Source: Bullera alba
Taxonomy: Eukaryota > Basidiomycota > Tremellomycetes > Tremellales > Bulleraceae
DNA: 64,000 nt
Direction of reading: 5' to 3'
Assembly (NCBI GenBank): GCA_001600095.1
Contig: BCIX01000002.1
Location: 744,001 to 808,000 of the forward strand
Shown: piece after piece, positions 9,643 to 21,793 of the stretch
Position numbering within the stretch: position 1 is the first letter of the stretch
How the letters are laid out: each line of letters begins with the position of its first letter
Translations under genes and position numbers: made by a program
Notes under the pieces: generated by a model
Databases searched by the model: none
The model's input: the letters and a program-made list of their open reading frames with translations, nothing else
Told to the model about the DNA's origin: nothing

Positions 9643-11767
9643 ATGTGAGTCTCAGCGCTGCTTTGCCCCATCTACGTGCTGATTCAAAATCGATTAGGTC
9701 TCAACCCGCTGTTCTTGGTATCAACTTTGGCCAGTCGTACGCCTCTATCGCCGTCATCGACAAGGTGGGCAAGGGTGTCTCTCGGAGAAGCTGTAGAAAG
9801 CTCTTGACAGTGAGCTCAGTAGCTAACATCCTAGATAGGAGGGCCACCCATCATGTATCGCCAACGAAGACGGTGAAAGGCAGATCGCCTGTGCCATCTC
9901 GTATGCCGNNNNNNNNNNNNNNNNNNAACTCTGGACGATGGAGGCAAGATGCCTAGCTGAGACCTACCATAGTACATTGGCAACGGTGCCAAGCCGCATT
10001 TGGTCAAGAACGGAAAGAACACCATCATGGGATTCAGAAATCTGCTCGGTCACACGTGAGTGGTCCGGGTGCAACAGAATCGTTGCCTGCTTGCTGACCA
10101 TACTTTCAGATACGACGAGGTCGACCACACTGCCATCTTGACTGCTCCTCTGCTTGCCGACTCCAAGACACCATCATACACCGTCGACATCCTAGTCCCA
10201 CCACCTAAAGCCCCTACGCCAGGCATCAGATCTGCCGCCGCTTTCGGTACCGCTACACCCAACCCCGCTGCCTCGGAGCCAGTCCCCTCAACCAAGACGT
10301 TGACCGTCCCCGAGGTCACTTCGCTCTTCCTGTCCACCTTGTTCCAGTCCGCCAAGGACTTCCTTGGTGTGACGCCCAAGAAATGTGTCATCTCCGCTCC
10401 TACCTGGTTCACCCCAGCCCAGCACGAAGCTCTCAAATCAGCAGCCGAGGCCGCTGGCATCAACATTGTCCAGGTCCTCGACGAGGCTGCCGCCGTCCTA
10501 GTCGGTTACCGAGTCGGTCTGAGCGAGGAGAGGAAGGAGAGGGGTCTGCTGGGCAGCCCAGAGGAGGGAAATGCCGGAGAGGAGGAGAAGAGCGACAAGA
10601 AGGTCGTTGTGCTTGACATGGGAGAGACGAGTCTAGCTGTCAGTGTCATCAACGTTGCCGAGGGAGAGTACACCGTGCTGGGTAAAGGCAGAGACGACAA
10701 GCTCGGCGGAAGGGAGTTTGACAACTTGGTAAGTCGTCCCTCGGCCCACACATGGATGTAGCTCATTTGTGTAGCTCCTCAAACACTTTGCCAAAGAGTT
10801 TACGAAGAAGACGAAAGTCACCCTCGACTTGCCATGTGGAGAGGACGCCCCAGCTGCCGACAAGCGAGCCGAGGCCAAGCTACGTCTCGCTGTCGAGCAC
10901 ACCAAGAGGTCGTTGTCTGCGTCCACCGGTGCTGCCACGTGTGCTGTCGTGAGTGAAGCGCGACTCTCACGGTAGTTTGAATACTGATAGTACTCGCAGG
11001 AATCGCTCAAGGACGGCATGGACCTTTCGTCGTCGATCAACCGACTACGATTCGATGGTCTCGCTTCGAGCGTGTACCGACAGGTCGGCGCTAAGCTCAC
11101 TTCCATCGTCCAGGAGGCTGGCCTCGACTTGAGTCAGGTCGGCGAGGTTCTGCTTGCAGGATCGTCTACCCTCTTCCCCGGATTGCAGCAGCACCTGTCG
11201 TTGTTGGTTCAGCCCACGACTCCAGTCACCTCTATTATTGACCCATCCGAGGTCGTCGCCATTGGATGCGCTTTGACAGCTCTCCACCTCGCCACGTTGG
11301 AGGACGGCCTCAAAGTCGACGACGTGCTGGCCTTTGGCAAAGACAAGGTCGACACTGTCGCCAAGCCAATTGGAATTGTCATCCCCGGCTCGGAAGACTT
11401 CATCAAGATCATCGAGGATGGCGCTCCATTGCCAACGAGGAGAAGGGTCGAGTTCCCCGTGGAGAAGGGAACGAGCAAAGTCGGTCTCGAGATCTGGGAG
11501 GGCAAGCACGAGGTCAAGGTCGAGAAAGTCGAGCGAGCACCCGTAGAGAAGGATGAGGATGACGAGGAGGAGGAGGATGAAGAGGAAGAGGATGAAGAGG
11601 TCAAGACGGCCGTTGTGGTCAAGACCCAAGTCTTGGGCGGTGTCGAGGTGGACGTCAAGGACGGCAAGAATGTCGTGCTGGAGGTCATTGTCCAGCGAGG
11701 CGGAGGTATTCAGGTCCGAGCGTGGGAGCAGGGCAGAGAGGAAGAGGCGGACAAGTTTGAAGCTTAG
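9643..11767 (+). CDS. SSZ1: ribosome-associated Hsp70-like chaperone Ssz1 (contains assembly gap)
   Basis: Ssz1 is the atypical Hsp70 of the ribosome-associated complex (with zuotin) that helps nascent chains fold. Exons fit at 9643-9644, 9698-9764, 9839 to the gap, 9973-10055, 10110-10728, 10775-10948 and 11000-11767. The start codon is split: AT at 9643-9644 is joined to G at 9698. The ATPase N terminus (VLGINFGQSYASIAVIDKEG, then IANEDGERQIACAISYA) matches Ssz1. Later Hsp70 landmarks are VLDEAAAVLVGYRVG, VVVLDMGETSLAVSVI and VLLAGSSTLFPGLQQHL. The C-terminal region after about residue 480 is short, with an acidic Asp/Glu run, rather than a full substrate-binding domain and lid. That is expected for Ssz1 and not for canonical Hsp70. 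The 18 Ns remove the end of exon 3 and its donor site. Confidence 0.9.
9909..9926. other. assembly gap (18 N) inside SSZ1
   Basis: A run of 18 unknown bases interrupts exon 3 just after the codons for AISYA. The sequence after it (to the tag at 9970-9972) looks like intron, with a ctgagac-type branch region. The gap therefore probably hides the exon 3 end and the 5' splice site. True gap length is unknown. Confidence 0.95.
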
Positions 11768-11874
11768 AGTGGATAGAGCGCAGACTATAGAAGAGGAATC
11801 TTGCCATCATATGCGACCACTACTGTAGATGCATACATTCCCGGAGACGAGACAAAGTGCATTCAGTGACCTGG

Positions 11875-12862
11875 CTACCGGAGTTTCTTGTCGCCAAAGT
11901 AGTTCCTCAAATACCTCATCTGCACCACAGCCGCACCAACCAGAATGCCTATCTGGAGGATACTCCACCACACCGCTCTGGCATTGGTGGCCTCTGATGC
12001 GTCTCTGAACGTGATCTCCACTTCTCGCATGTATCGCTGCTCCCGCTGGATGTCCGCGACTTTTTGATTCAACTCGCGCAGCTTTGACGCGAGGGTTGAT
12101 ACGTGCGAGACATCACTACTGCAAGAATAGGTCAACAGAGATCCACATGGATCGAAGAGGGGAACAACCCACTCTGTGGCTGGCTTTGCGCTGCCGACGT
12201 TGATGTCGAGATACATCTTCATGTGCTGTTTCGAGAAGAAGCCGCCGGTGATATTCGAATGTAGGCAGATGTTGTGGTCTCCAGCTTCGTGAGAGGTGAA
12301 TGTGAATCTCCCAGAACTGGGGCCGACAGTCTTGACAACAGTGTGGCCGGAGGTTTGCTCCTAATTAGAGCATGGTCAGCCCTGCTTCTTTGGGCGATGT
12401 TTGGGGTCAACTGTCGTAGGGTCGACAACAGGAACGACATGATGCCTGAACTAACCTGAACCTCAACGTGGATACCTATTTCCGACTCGTCGACATATCT
12501 CGACGTCGCCTCATCCCAGAGTAGACACGAGTAGTGACCTAGTAGCGAGTCAGCTTCATGCTCCCAAACGGCGAGCCTTTGCCAGTACAAGCGGTCTTGT
12601 CTTCCAAGTAACGACAGCTTACCTTCAACGATCGTATCCGAAGGCAGCTCCTCCAGGAAGCATCTCGTTTCGTCCGTGTCAAAGTAGAAGTGCAGAGCCT
12701 AGACAACCTGTCAGCTCGTTTATTCTCGCTGTGAGACACGTGAAAGGATGATCCACTGATGTGGACTGGACAATAGCATCGCTCGGCCTAGGCAAAAGCA
12801 GCCGTACTCACGCTCGCCGACGCCAGTAATGAGAATGCCGCCAGTCCCCAAGACAACCTCAT
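11875..12862 (-). CDS. ERP1: p24 family cargo receptor, alpha type (Erp1/TMED9-like)
   Basis: p24 proteins form hetero-oligomers that cycle between ER and Golgi in COPI/COPII vesicles and help sort GPI-anchored cargo. Five exons fit: 12862-12812, 12698-12623, 12538-12456, 12360-12173 and 12118-11875. They give 642 nt, or 213 aa. The first exon encodes a signal peptide (MRLSWGLAAFSLLASAS). The GOLD domain starts ALHFYFDTDETRCFLEELP and contains the conserved Cys. A coiled coil follows (LASKLRELNQKVADIQREQR). One membrane span near the C terminus leads to the short tail RNYFGDKKLR. This tail has an aromatic COPII-type element and a KKLR dilysine COPI signal, as in alpha-class p24. The membership of the alpha subfamily is inferred from the tail. 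It converges on SSZ1 with about 107 bp between stops. Confidence 0.87.
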
Positions 12863-13183
12863 CGCGAAGGAGTATATGTACGAGCGACACGGAATGCTGA
12901 TTGTTGAAGTGAATGATCTGACGGATGAAGTGTGCAGCGGACGAGCAACTTACCGCCAACGTTGCGCCAACGACGAACCGGATCTCGAGATCGTCGCGTG
13001 GCGGTTTATGCGGGAAGCGGGAGGCGGGAGCAACTTTGGTCTCTCTGGGTTGCGGACTCGATGCCCGCTGAGAATGCTGGAAGAGACCATACTAGGGGCA
13101 GGGGCAGTAGTGGATGATGCGTACATGGATACTATGCGTACATGGGTACTATGCTCTATGTATGCTTATACTATCGTCCACGG
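12863..13183. other. intergenic region with a 17-bp direct repeat
   Basis: No gene is seen between the p24 start and the end of the next minus-strand gene. A tandem duplication is present at 13119-13152: gcgtacatggatactat followed by gcgtacatgggtactat, one mismatch in 17. Confidence 0.6.
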
Positions 13184-13624
13184 TCAGAATATCCTGCCTA
13201 GGCGCTTCATGCTTCTCGGCGTCTTCTTCTCCACTTCCCCCTGCTTCTCCTGCTCCACCTGCAATCTACTCGCCAGCTCCCGTCTCAGAGCTCGTTCTTC
13301 TGTGCTGAGCGTACTTGCGCGGCTGTTGACGCTGCCAAAGACATGGTCTGATTCTTGAGTCGACGACATGAATCGGAGACAAGTCAAGTCGACTGGTGTC
13401 TCATCGGAAGGCGAGGAGTACGTGGTGTATGTGGAGTAGGTCAAACTTGTGTATGTAAAACTGGCGAGAGAGCTGATGGAGGAGTTGGCTCGGTGGTAAT
13501 TAGGTCTCGAGGGCCCAGCGTGCGAGTAGGTAGACTGAGAGGATGTCGAGGCCAACGAGTGGGACGAGGCGGATGATGCCGGTCGGGGGAGGTATGCCGT
13601 TTGGTCAACGAGGAATGGGTGCAT
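13184..13624 (-). CDS. small hypothetical protein, 146 aa
   Basis: This is a single open frame of 146 codons with no recognised domain. The N-terminal 85 residues are rich in Ser, Thr and Tyr (YTSLTYSTYTTYSSPSD) and probably disordered. The C-terminal 50 residues are charged and helical (STEERALRRELASRLQVEQE) and end in a basic KRLGRIF. There is no signal peptide or membrane segment. The frame could be a real lineage-specific gene or a chance open frame; its charged, non-repetitive C terminus favours coding. No function can be assigned. Confidence 0.45.
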   Translation of the reverse strand: MHPFLVDQTAYLPRPASSASSHSLASTSSQSTYSHAGPSRPNYHRANSSISSLASFTYTSLTYSTYTTYSSPSDETPVDLTCLRFMSSTQESDHVFGSVNSRASTLSTEERALRRELASRLQVEQEKQGEVEKKTPRSMKRLGRIF

Positions 13625-15091
13625 GGTTGGCTATGGTTGATTGGTTGTGTCTGGTTCGTTGGTTTAGGTTTAGGGTAAGGTTGTTGTGTGGATGTCTGAG
13701 TTGAGGATGCGTGTGTATGGCAGCTGGATGAAAGTTCCCCGATGCGTTGACTCTGTCAAAGGACGTTCTGTTGAGTAGTTTAGCTGTGGTAGTTGGTTGA
13801 AGAGTCAGTAAACAAAAACATAGGCCAGTACTTATATCCTCATCGATCGTCGCAGCGTCTTCGACTCATATCACCACCTCATCGTCAATCCCATCGAGCA
13901 CATCACCACTCAGTCGACCGTCGACGACGAGGTGAAGATGATCTGAAGCCGGAGCAGCGGTGAGCACAGAGGTCCTTTCACTTCCGAATCGAGTTCACCC
14001 ATGATTGTGTGTGTTGGCAAGGGTGATCAGTCAGTTTCAAGTCATTGTATTGGGTGAGTCCATTGTTCTGTCCTGTCTGTGTCTCCTCGAGCTGTATGCG
14101 ACTGGTGTTGGATTGAAGAAGGCACCCAGGCGGCAAGAGAGAGAGGGTCGCGTTTCAGAGGACAAGAAAGAGGCCATCCAATCTGAGTCAAGCAGAGTCA
14201 AGCTGATTGATACCGTACCGCAATAATGCGGAATCAAATGCCACGTCAGGATGGAATCTCAGCGAAACTCAGCAGCTTCGCGCTGCCTTGAACTCGATCG
14301 CGTTTGACTTTGCATCTTGTCATTCCACTTTCAACACCAGCTCTAATGTCACCGGTATTCCTCGCCCTCGCCCCATGATCTACAATGACACGCTGTGAAC
14401 ATGATCGCCCACAACAATACTGACGCCCCGGCTACACTCATAGCGACCATTCCCTCCCATCCGACCACACACCAAACACATTGCCTAGACCCCCTTCTCA
14501 AACTTCCACAGGGAGGGTCTTACTAGTTGTTTTTTGGGAGAGTAATTAGCTTTTGGTCTAGACAACCAGTGTCGTGAGTTCGCTCACGGCCGGCGCGGGA
14601 CTGTCCACCCTCGACGATTAGCACTATATTATTTCGTTGCTCGTTGAGGACTAAATGGTCCTGACAAATGTACCATACCGTATCTATATCATAATGCCAT
14701 GCAGACTGTTGTTCCGACAGTAGTTTTGCAACTTGCAAGACCCGCCGACTAACCCAGGGCCACGATCGGCTGTTGGAAGAGGCATTCCCTGTCCCAAGTT
14801 CGTCGACGAGCACGAGGGCCGACGAGGCTGAGGTCGGATCTCGATTGTTATTGCCAACAAAGGGCTGGTTCACTGCTGGGTCCCGTTCGGCAGCGCCGCA
14901 GGGCGAGGGGCGCACTTGTGCGTTCCTAGAGAGAGTACATTATATGACAATATGTGACAATGCTACTTGTGTGATACCGATGCTATGGCTTGTATGTACT
15001 TGTACTGAATTTGTGACTTGTCATCATGAGGGGGATTAGCGGGGATATTCACCATAATCCGCCCTATACTCTTCTTTCTCTTCAACTCCAC
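13625..15091. other. long intergenic region without recognisable gene
   Basis: About 1.5 kb. Open frames here (for example 14523-14915 minus and 14773-15039 plus) overlap each other on opposite strands and show no family resemblance or splice context. I see no tRNA cloverleaf or transposon ends. Confidence 0.5.
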
Positions 15092-18000
15092 TCATAATCC
15101 TTCCCCCTTCTCCACCACGATAGCGGCCTCCTCATCGCTCTTCTCATGATGTTCCTCGACGACTCTGCCCTTCCTCCTCTCAAGTAGGCCCAAGCCATTG
15201 CCAACTCCTCTATGCCATACGGCCTGCTCGTCCGCGTTGCCCAACATGGCAATCATGGTCTCGACAAACCACTCCGTTTTCTTAATGTAATGCACTACCA
15301 CCGTTCCTCCTCGTTCGGACTGATCACCAAGGAATCGCTCCTTCCGAGTCGGCCGAGAGTTCCGGTAGATATCCTCCACTTGTCGAGAAAGCTCTGCTTT
15401 GGACAATTTCTCCGCCGTGGGTTTCGATTTGTGCTGCTCTTCCACCAATTTCGACAATTGCGACCCCTCGGTCAACATCTCGACCTTCTTGGCAGCCGAA
15501 GTATCGATGCCGAGACCGCGATATGACCTGCCAAATTTTGACACCGTAGAGTAGGAGCTCGGGGACTCGTCGCGTAGCTCCGCCGAATTCTGCAGTGTGG
15601 AGGATGCTCCTTCTTGTACCTTTTGCGCCTCAGAGGGGTATAGGAAACCGTGCGAGTAGCTATGATAGCGATCAGTCAACATCGTCCCACACTATACTCG
15701 ATCCGCTCGACTAAACTCACACTGTGCCGGCCTTGGGATGGTCGTAGATCCAGCATTTCTCAGTCACCCACATGATCTCCTCTCGTTGGGGGTGCATCGT
15801 GATCCACTTGCTGACCAGCTTGTCCTCTTTACCCCGTGTAAATGTCCGGAGGGCTGGCGACGAGCCGATGTATTTTACCAGATCGTACGAGAGGGCATAG
15901 CACTCTCCGCCCATGAACAGGTTCTTGACAAGATCTACCAACAACCAATCAGCCTGGCTCAAGTGCTCGTTCCGCAGATTTACTCACAGCCCCAGTATGC
16001 CTTTGTCCTAGGCGCGAAACGCAGCCGCTTCTCCAGCTCGCCCAGCATGATGAACGAGTCATCATCGGCCTTGACCACGTAGTCGGGCTGGCGTTCGCCA
16101 AGGTAGCTGGGGCGAAGAGCGGGGTCGTCTGTCTGCTCTCCATTGGCCTTGTGATACTGCCAGGAAGGTACAGTAGCGTTTTCTGATGCCCAAGTGAAGA
16201 AAGCATGCGTCTTGCCGGAATTCATGTTCTCGGGGATATCCAAGATCAGAATGTCGTCAAAGGCTATTACCAGTCAACACCTTGACTCAACATTATCATT
16301 CTAGCCACTCACCCTCTTTCTCCATTTGAACCGCCTGTGCAAACTTTGCCCTAGGACGTCCCATGACGAATCTGACTTTGACTCCCTCTGTGCCCTCTGT
16401 CCGACTGCGCCAATGACTCGCATAGCTCTGTCTGATCAGATGGCGCCGCTCCGCCCCGGCGTCGGTGGTGAACACACCGAGGAAGACGCCAACCGGTTGG
16501 GTCCGGTCCACCGATGCGAGATTGGCATAAGAGTATGGCGAGTGGTCGGATGAATACGGCCATACCGAGTGATTCTGATTGACTGGAGCCAAGACGAGAT
16601 CGGGAGAGGACGCTCCAAAAACGCTGAAAGGGGCCGAGACTGGTGTCTCGCCAGGTCCATGGACCGCTGTAACATCCTGAAGAGAATAAAGGGTGGGATA
16701 TGCAGACGTGCAGTAGTCGCGCCAGGGAAGTGCCTCCTTGTCTGGATTGAGGATATACTTGATGGTCATGGTGAGGCCGATGGTCAATGCCGCAAAGAAC
16801 AACGTGAATGCGCACTTTCCCCATGTCAGCGGATCTCCTCAGAATGATGCGCGCTGTGATCCACTCACAATGCTGAGCGGGGTAGTGGGTACAAAAGCCC
16901 ATAACCTCCCAAACCACTTGGATCCCATGACTTTTTCCGACCTCTTTCTCCCGTAACCAGCCATCAACCGATCTTTCTCTCTGTTCCGCCCTTGCCCTCT
17001 GACCAATTCTTTGCCTATCGAATCTCTCCTTGAAGATGCGCCGGCAGAAGAGGCATTCGGTGTCGCACCTCCTACTCTATCTCGGACTAGCTGCAAGACC
17101 CATCCCCAATTCCTCGTTCCACCAGGCACCAGTCTCGCCGCAGAGCCCAACTTTGACCTGGGCTGCAACATTGGCCCGGATATCTTTGGCGAAACGGGTG
17201 CCTCCTCCAGCTCATTAAGGTTCTTCCACCACCATGAACTGCCCCTCTTGTGTCCGTGCTGAGACATCAGGAAGGAAGTATTGATGGGCGAGTCATTGTC
17301 CTCGCCAGAGCTCCTCGAATCCGAGCGCCCTCCTGAGCCTGAAACCCACCCGGGCCGTGACGACGATGTTGATATCGACGTCCGTGGACTTGCCGAGGGA
17401 CCAGTAGACGCCGAAGCAGAGCTTCCGCTCATCGAGGCCGACATGGCGAATTCGGCGGGCAGATCGTGGAAAGAGGGTAAAGGAGTGTGAAATGGCGTTG
17501 CGTGAAGTGAGATAGGAGGTGATGGCATAGGTGATGGAGGCATAGTGAGAGGCAATATATTGTTGGGGTCTGTAGGTAATGCCGCGAAAGAGTTCGAGGG
17601 CGAGGGTGTTGGTATATATCCCATGAAAGACGATTGACGGGACAGTGAAAGGTGTGGTTGAGCGGGGGCTGTTGGCGATAGGAACGAATTCATTGTACTA
17701 TCGATCGGCGGCGTCATGCTGATCGAGGGGGCTTCAGACATGTCGTACACGCTGTGCTGATCCTCTGTAGCTGATTGTTGACTCGACATCCCAAACCACG
17801 CCCGTTTCTTCTTTGCCTGTTGTCTCGGACAAGGGGCTTGAGGAGTCGTCCTGCTGGCCAAAGCACTCTCCCTTCCGTCTACCCAGTGATACTCGTCCTC
17901 CCTGTCGTCTTCTCTTTCGTCGTCACTTTTGCTGTGTTTGTTGTTGTGAGCGGGCAATGTCAGGCGATTTCCGTTGAACCAGTTGAAGCTCGAGCCGTTC

Positions 18001-18794
18001 GAGTCGCGCCGTGATCTCGACGAGCTGGGCGAAAGGGGCGATCGAGCTGCTGGGTGGTCTGTGTGGGAAAGATGATCGATAGAAGGGTTCCTACTGGCCT
18101 TTGGAGAATTGCTGCTTGCAGCTGGATTGGACAGCCTCCTGCGATGGATGGTATTGCCAGCGATCCTATCAACGACGGAAGATTTGCGGACTTTTGTGAC
18201 GGTATCTAACTCCTCTTCTATCGACAATCGACGCGTTGGCACAGCGGTATTGGGACTGTGTGCGCTGGCGGTTGGGGTACGGGAGGTATTGATAGGGTCT
18301 AAGCGCTTCCGACGTGACGACGAGGATGACAAGGTCGCGGAGGTAGAGGAGGAGGATGAAGAGCTGCTAGTCGGTCGGAGCGATGTACTCGAGGGACCAG
18401 AGTGGTGCTCGAGCCCACTATCGCTGACACTCGTCGCGTTCGAACCTGAATCCCTGGTGATCGTCGGTGTCGAGATGGAATGTGGTGGAGCCAACCGAAG
18501 TGCCGGAAGGGCCTGTGCTTTGTTGGTGTTGACCTGTTGGTCGAGATTGGAATGTGTCCCCAGTGGCAGTGGCAGTAGACTCGAGCGTTGGGAAGTGTGA
18601 AGACCGAGCAAACTTTGTGGTGCGGTCGAGTATGTATCGATTTTGCTCCTCGAATGTCCCGGATCTGAGACGGTGCTTGAGACCTCCAGTACCTCTCGGC
18701 GTGGCGAGTCAGAGGAGTTGGGTAAATGCAGTGCTGGAGTAGTTGCCGTTGCTGTTGTTCTCTCCTTCCCCGTCACCACATGGTCGGTCGCCAT
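15092..18794 (-). CDS. type II membrane GT31 galactosyltransferase with long N-terminal tail
   Basis: Five exons fit: 18794-16869, 16814-16313, 16263-15988, 15934-15721 and 15659-15092. They give 3486 nt, or 1161 aa. The first 640 residues are a Ser/Thr/Pro-rich, low-complexity cytosolic region. A single membrane span follows at about 645-665 (TLFFAALTIGLTMTIKYIL). The lumenal catalytic domain follows: RRHLIRQSYASHW, VRFVMGRPR, DDILILDIPENMNSGKTHAF, and VVKADDDSFIMLGELEKRL with the DxD nucleotide-sugar/Mn site, then GGECYALSYDLVKYI. These are beta-1,3-galactosyltransferase (Galactosyl_T, CAZy GT31) landmarks. Such enzymes act in the Golgi on glycoproteins, glycolipids or polysaccharides; the acceptor here is unknown. 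The C-terminal 150 residues after 'YSHGFLYP' are charged and unassigned. Confidence 0.85.
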
Positions 18795-19676
18795 GGCTCC
18801 CCTTCTGGCCTCTGCCTGTTGCCTTCCTCTTGCCCCCCTTAAAAATAACCCCCAGCCCAGCGTAACCAACGAGATCCTCTCACAACGGCAACGCTATGCT
18901 AAGCCCAGCTCCCAGCAGCTCCCCCTCGCTTGTCACTCTAAATCTGCTCGCTCTTGGTCTTTTTCGGTTGAACGGCAGCAGTCGGGAGTCGGGGCGGTGA
19001 TCAAAATACCGTGTGTCCCAATCTCCATTCACGCGTGGTCATGGCGTTTGCTGTGCAAGTGGTGATGTTAACCAACGAGATCTATGCATCTATCACCGTC
19101 TATACATCCCTCGCCATCACATTGGTCGCCTTCACTGCACAGTGCATACCCTTTCGGACCTAAGCGCACCCCAGCAGAAGAGGTGCCTTTCCCCCTCCCA
19201 CCATTTTTTCAAACTGCGACTGCGGAATTGGGCGGCAAATCAAAACAGACCTAACTACCAACGGGGTAATTCTCAGCGGCTCAGCCTACAGTATACTAGT
19301 TAGCTCCGAGCTCGGACCGAAGCTGGCTCGCTTCGTGACCGTCTCCCCCCAGCTTTGGCCCAAAGGTATTCGGAATGCAGCCAGAGTTGGATGAGGACTG
19401 TTGTGCAGATTGTGCAGATGCATACGACAAAACACTGCAACTTACAGCTGGCATACAGTGAGGATCCACAAGCCGCTCCATACAAACCTCCAGTGTATTC
19501 CATACTACCCTATTTCGATTTGGAAGTCCAATCGTAATAGATCGTAATGTGCCGGACCGCCATGCATGTGCTACCTTTTTACCCTGACCTTCACTCCAAG
19601 AACGTAAGTGGCGTAGATCCGAAACCCCCACCCCACAATGCGCAGTCGATCCACTTCGGAGGAGCTGAAGGAGAAG
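18795..19676. other. intergenic region between GT31 start and NLE1 end
   Basis: Holds the promoter of the GT31 gene and the 3' flank of NLE1, both on the minus strand. No gene, repeat or RNA was recognised. Confidence 0.5.
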
Positions 19677-21793
19677 CTAGTGTCGCCAGCTAAGCAAAGG
19701 CACAGAGTCAGAAACGTTCGACAGCCCCGTTCGCGATTAAACTCGACGACCAGGGGAAGCATTTGACTCACATCTTGACAGTCTTATCTCGACCTCCGCT
19801 GACCACCTTGTCGGCCACAAAGTCGACGCAGTACACCTCGTCCGTATGGCCAGGCAGGTCGATCCGGATTTTGTACTTCTTCAGATCCCACAGCTGGGTC
19901 GAGAGTCAACACATACAATGAGGTATTCACTATAGTCCTGCACGATACTCACCTTGAGTGTGGAGTCCTTTGAAGCGCTGACAAGCATACGCGAGTCGGC
20001 CGACCACGCTACTCTGTACACTGCCGCAACGTGTCCTCGAAGGCTCGAGACGAATCTGCAACACCGGACATCAGCAAGGACCAACAGGTAATAGGCGGAT
20101 CCGGTCAAACTCACTTGCCGGTCCGACCTTCCCAAATCTTGACCGAATTGTCAAATCCAGCACTGGCGATCCATCGACCATCGGGGCTGAACGCGACGTG
20201 GTTGACCTGTTTCTGATGACCAGTCATCCTCGCCACAGGTTTCTTTGGCGTGGCATTGGCACTGAATGACGAAGACGCCTGGTCTGGCCAGAGGAACAAC
20301 GTGTGATCGTCAGATCCAGTGATGAGGGTCTCAGGTTGCGTTGCAATGACGCCTTTGTACCGAGTCTCTGCCATCTCTTTGGCTAGGCACAAAGTTAGCT
20401 ATGTGTACCACTCACTGGGGAAGTACTGCTAGCTCACCTTCTTCGTCATCCTTGGGCTTTTGCCCTGTATGATCGTACGGTCCGGTTCGAAGCACAAAGT
20501 CGGTACTTAGCGCCATGGTGTTGACCCAGTGCGCATGCTCGGACAGTGTTCTGATCAGTTTGCCCTAAGATGGTCTCAGCTACTATACTCATTGGGTAGA
20601 AGACGAGACCATTCACGTCGACGCCGGACCAGACTTTGACTGTCCTGTCACTACTACCCGTGTAGATGACACCTTCGCCTCCCCATCTGACCACGTTGAC
20701 ACTGGCCGCATGACCGGTGAGGACGAACTCGAGCTTTCTCGTACTTGTGTTCCAGATCCGCACGGTGCCGTCCTTTGAGGACGACGCTATTCTGGGTGAC
20801 TGGTACTTCTTCAGGTCGACCCGATGTAACGGCTCGAAGGAGAGCGAAGTGATCCATTTCGAATGCCCCAGCAATGGCTGCCCTAAAGGTTGGCCAGTTT
20901 TGGGGTCCCATAGCCTAACCTGAGGACCCAAGTGTCAGTATGTCCTCTAGCGGTTGCTGATGAGTCTTGCTCACTTGGCCATCGTGTCCTCCTGTGGCGA
21001 CGATCTTCTCCATTGCGTCCCACTCTACACATAGCACCCAGCCTTTATGTCCTGACAAGGTGTACTGGTAGCGGATCAGCTACTGCTGTTATGGCCCCCT
21101 GTAGTGGCCATTTACCTTTGGACCCTCGGTGTCCATGTCCCATATCCGACAGGTAGCGTCTCCACTGCCAGTCGCGGCATACTTACCCGTTGGCGACTGT
21201 GCGCAACACAATATGGGCGACGCGTGGCCTGTACGAGCATCCTTAGCATAGCAATTACTAAGAGATGAACGCCCGACTCACCGATGAGGGTTGCACTACA
21301 TCTTCCTACCCCTCGGACTCGGAACACCGCCTGAGGCTCACACCAGAGCTCGAACACGTCTTCCGGGGAGAACACTGGTGCCGTTGAGCTCGATGATGGA
21401 GGAGCGAGCGCGTCCACTTGGATAGACGAGTTGATCTGTACTCGAGCGGGCGTTGCAACACCTTCCTCCTTCGCCTGCTTCGGCACCAAGTGGAATGCAT
21501 ATGGCAATGGATCTTCCGACTAAACAGCCTACGTCAGCTGCTGCCTCAGAAAGCAAGAGTAGGTAGAGAGCACACACCTCCCCCTTGAGCTTGTTGACCA
21601 GCATCTGCAGAGCATCTCTGCCCGTGTCGGCTGGCAAGTTGATAGCGGGTCCTAAGTTGGATCCGTCTTCCGAGCTCTTGAACTGGACGACGATGGATGG
21701 GATGGGAGCGGCTGCTGGTGCCGGAGCCGGAGGATTGACCCATTGCGAGTATGCCGATCTCTGCCTCTTAGGTGGGGGTAGTAAAGTCGCCAT
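19677..21793 (-). CDS. RSA4: Notchless/Rsa4 WD40 ribosome assembly factor
   Basis: Rsa4/NLE1 is a pre-60S assembly factor. Its NLE (UBL-like) domain is engaged by the AAA ATPase Rea1/Midasin to drive particle maturation in the nucleus. The N-terminal NLE domain is visible as IPSIVVQFKSSEDGSNLGPA, with 'INLPADTGRDALQMLVNKL'. The linker 'VFRVRGVGRCSATLIGH' opens the propeller. At least seven WD repeats follow, for example GHASPILCCAQSPTGKYAAT, ASSSKDGTVRIWNTSTR, YTGSSDRTVKVWSGVD, ITGSDDHTLFLWPDQ, ASAGFDNSVKIWEGRTG and VSASKDSTLKLWDLKKY. The last intron leaves a tiny exon giving 'KIWRH' and the TAG at 19677-19679. About ten introns interrupt the gene. Order of domains and spacing match the family. 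Confidence 0.92.

Noticed and set aside
10633..11106. minus-strand open frames across SSZ1
   Set aside because: Hsp70 motifs lie on the plus strand throughout; the minus frames are shadows.
14523..15039. overlapping plus- and minus-strand open frames in the long intergenic region
   Set aside because: They lie on opposite strands over the same bases with no domain, and neither extends by plausible splicing.
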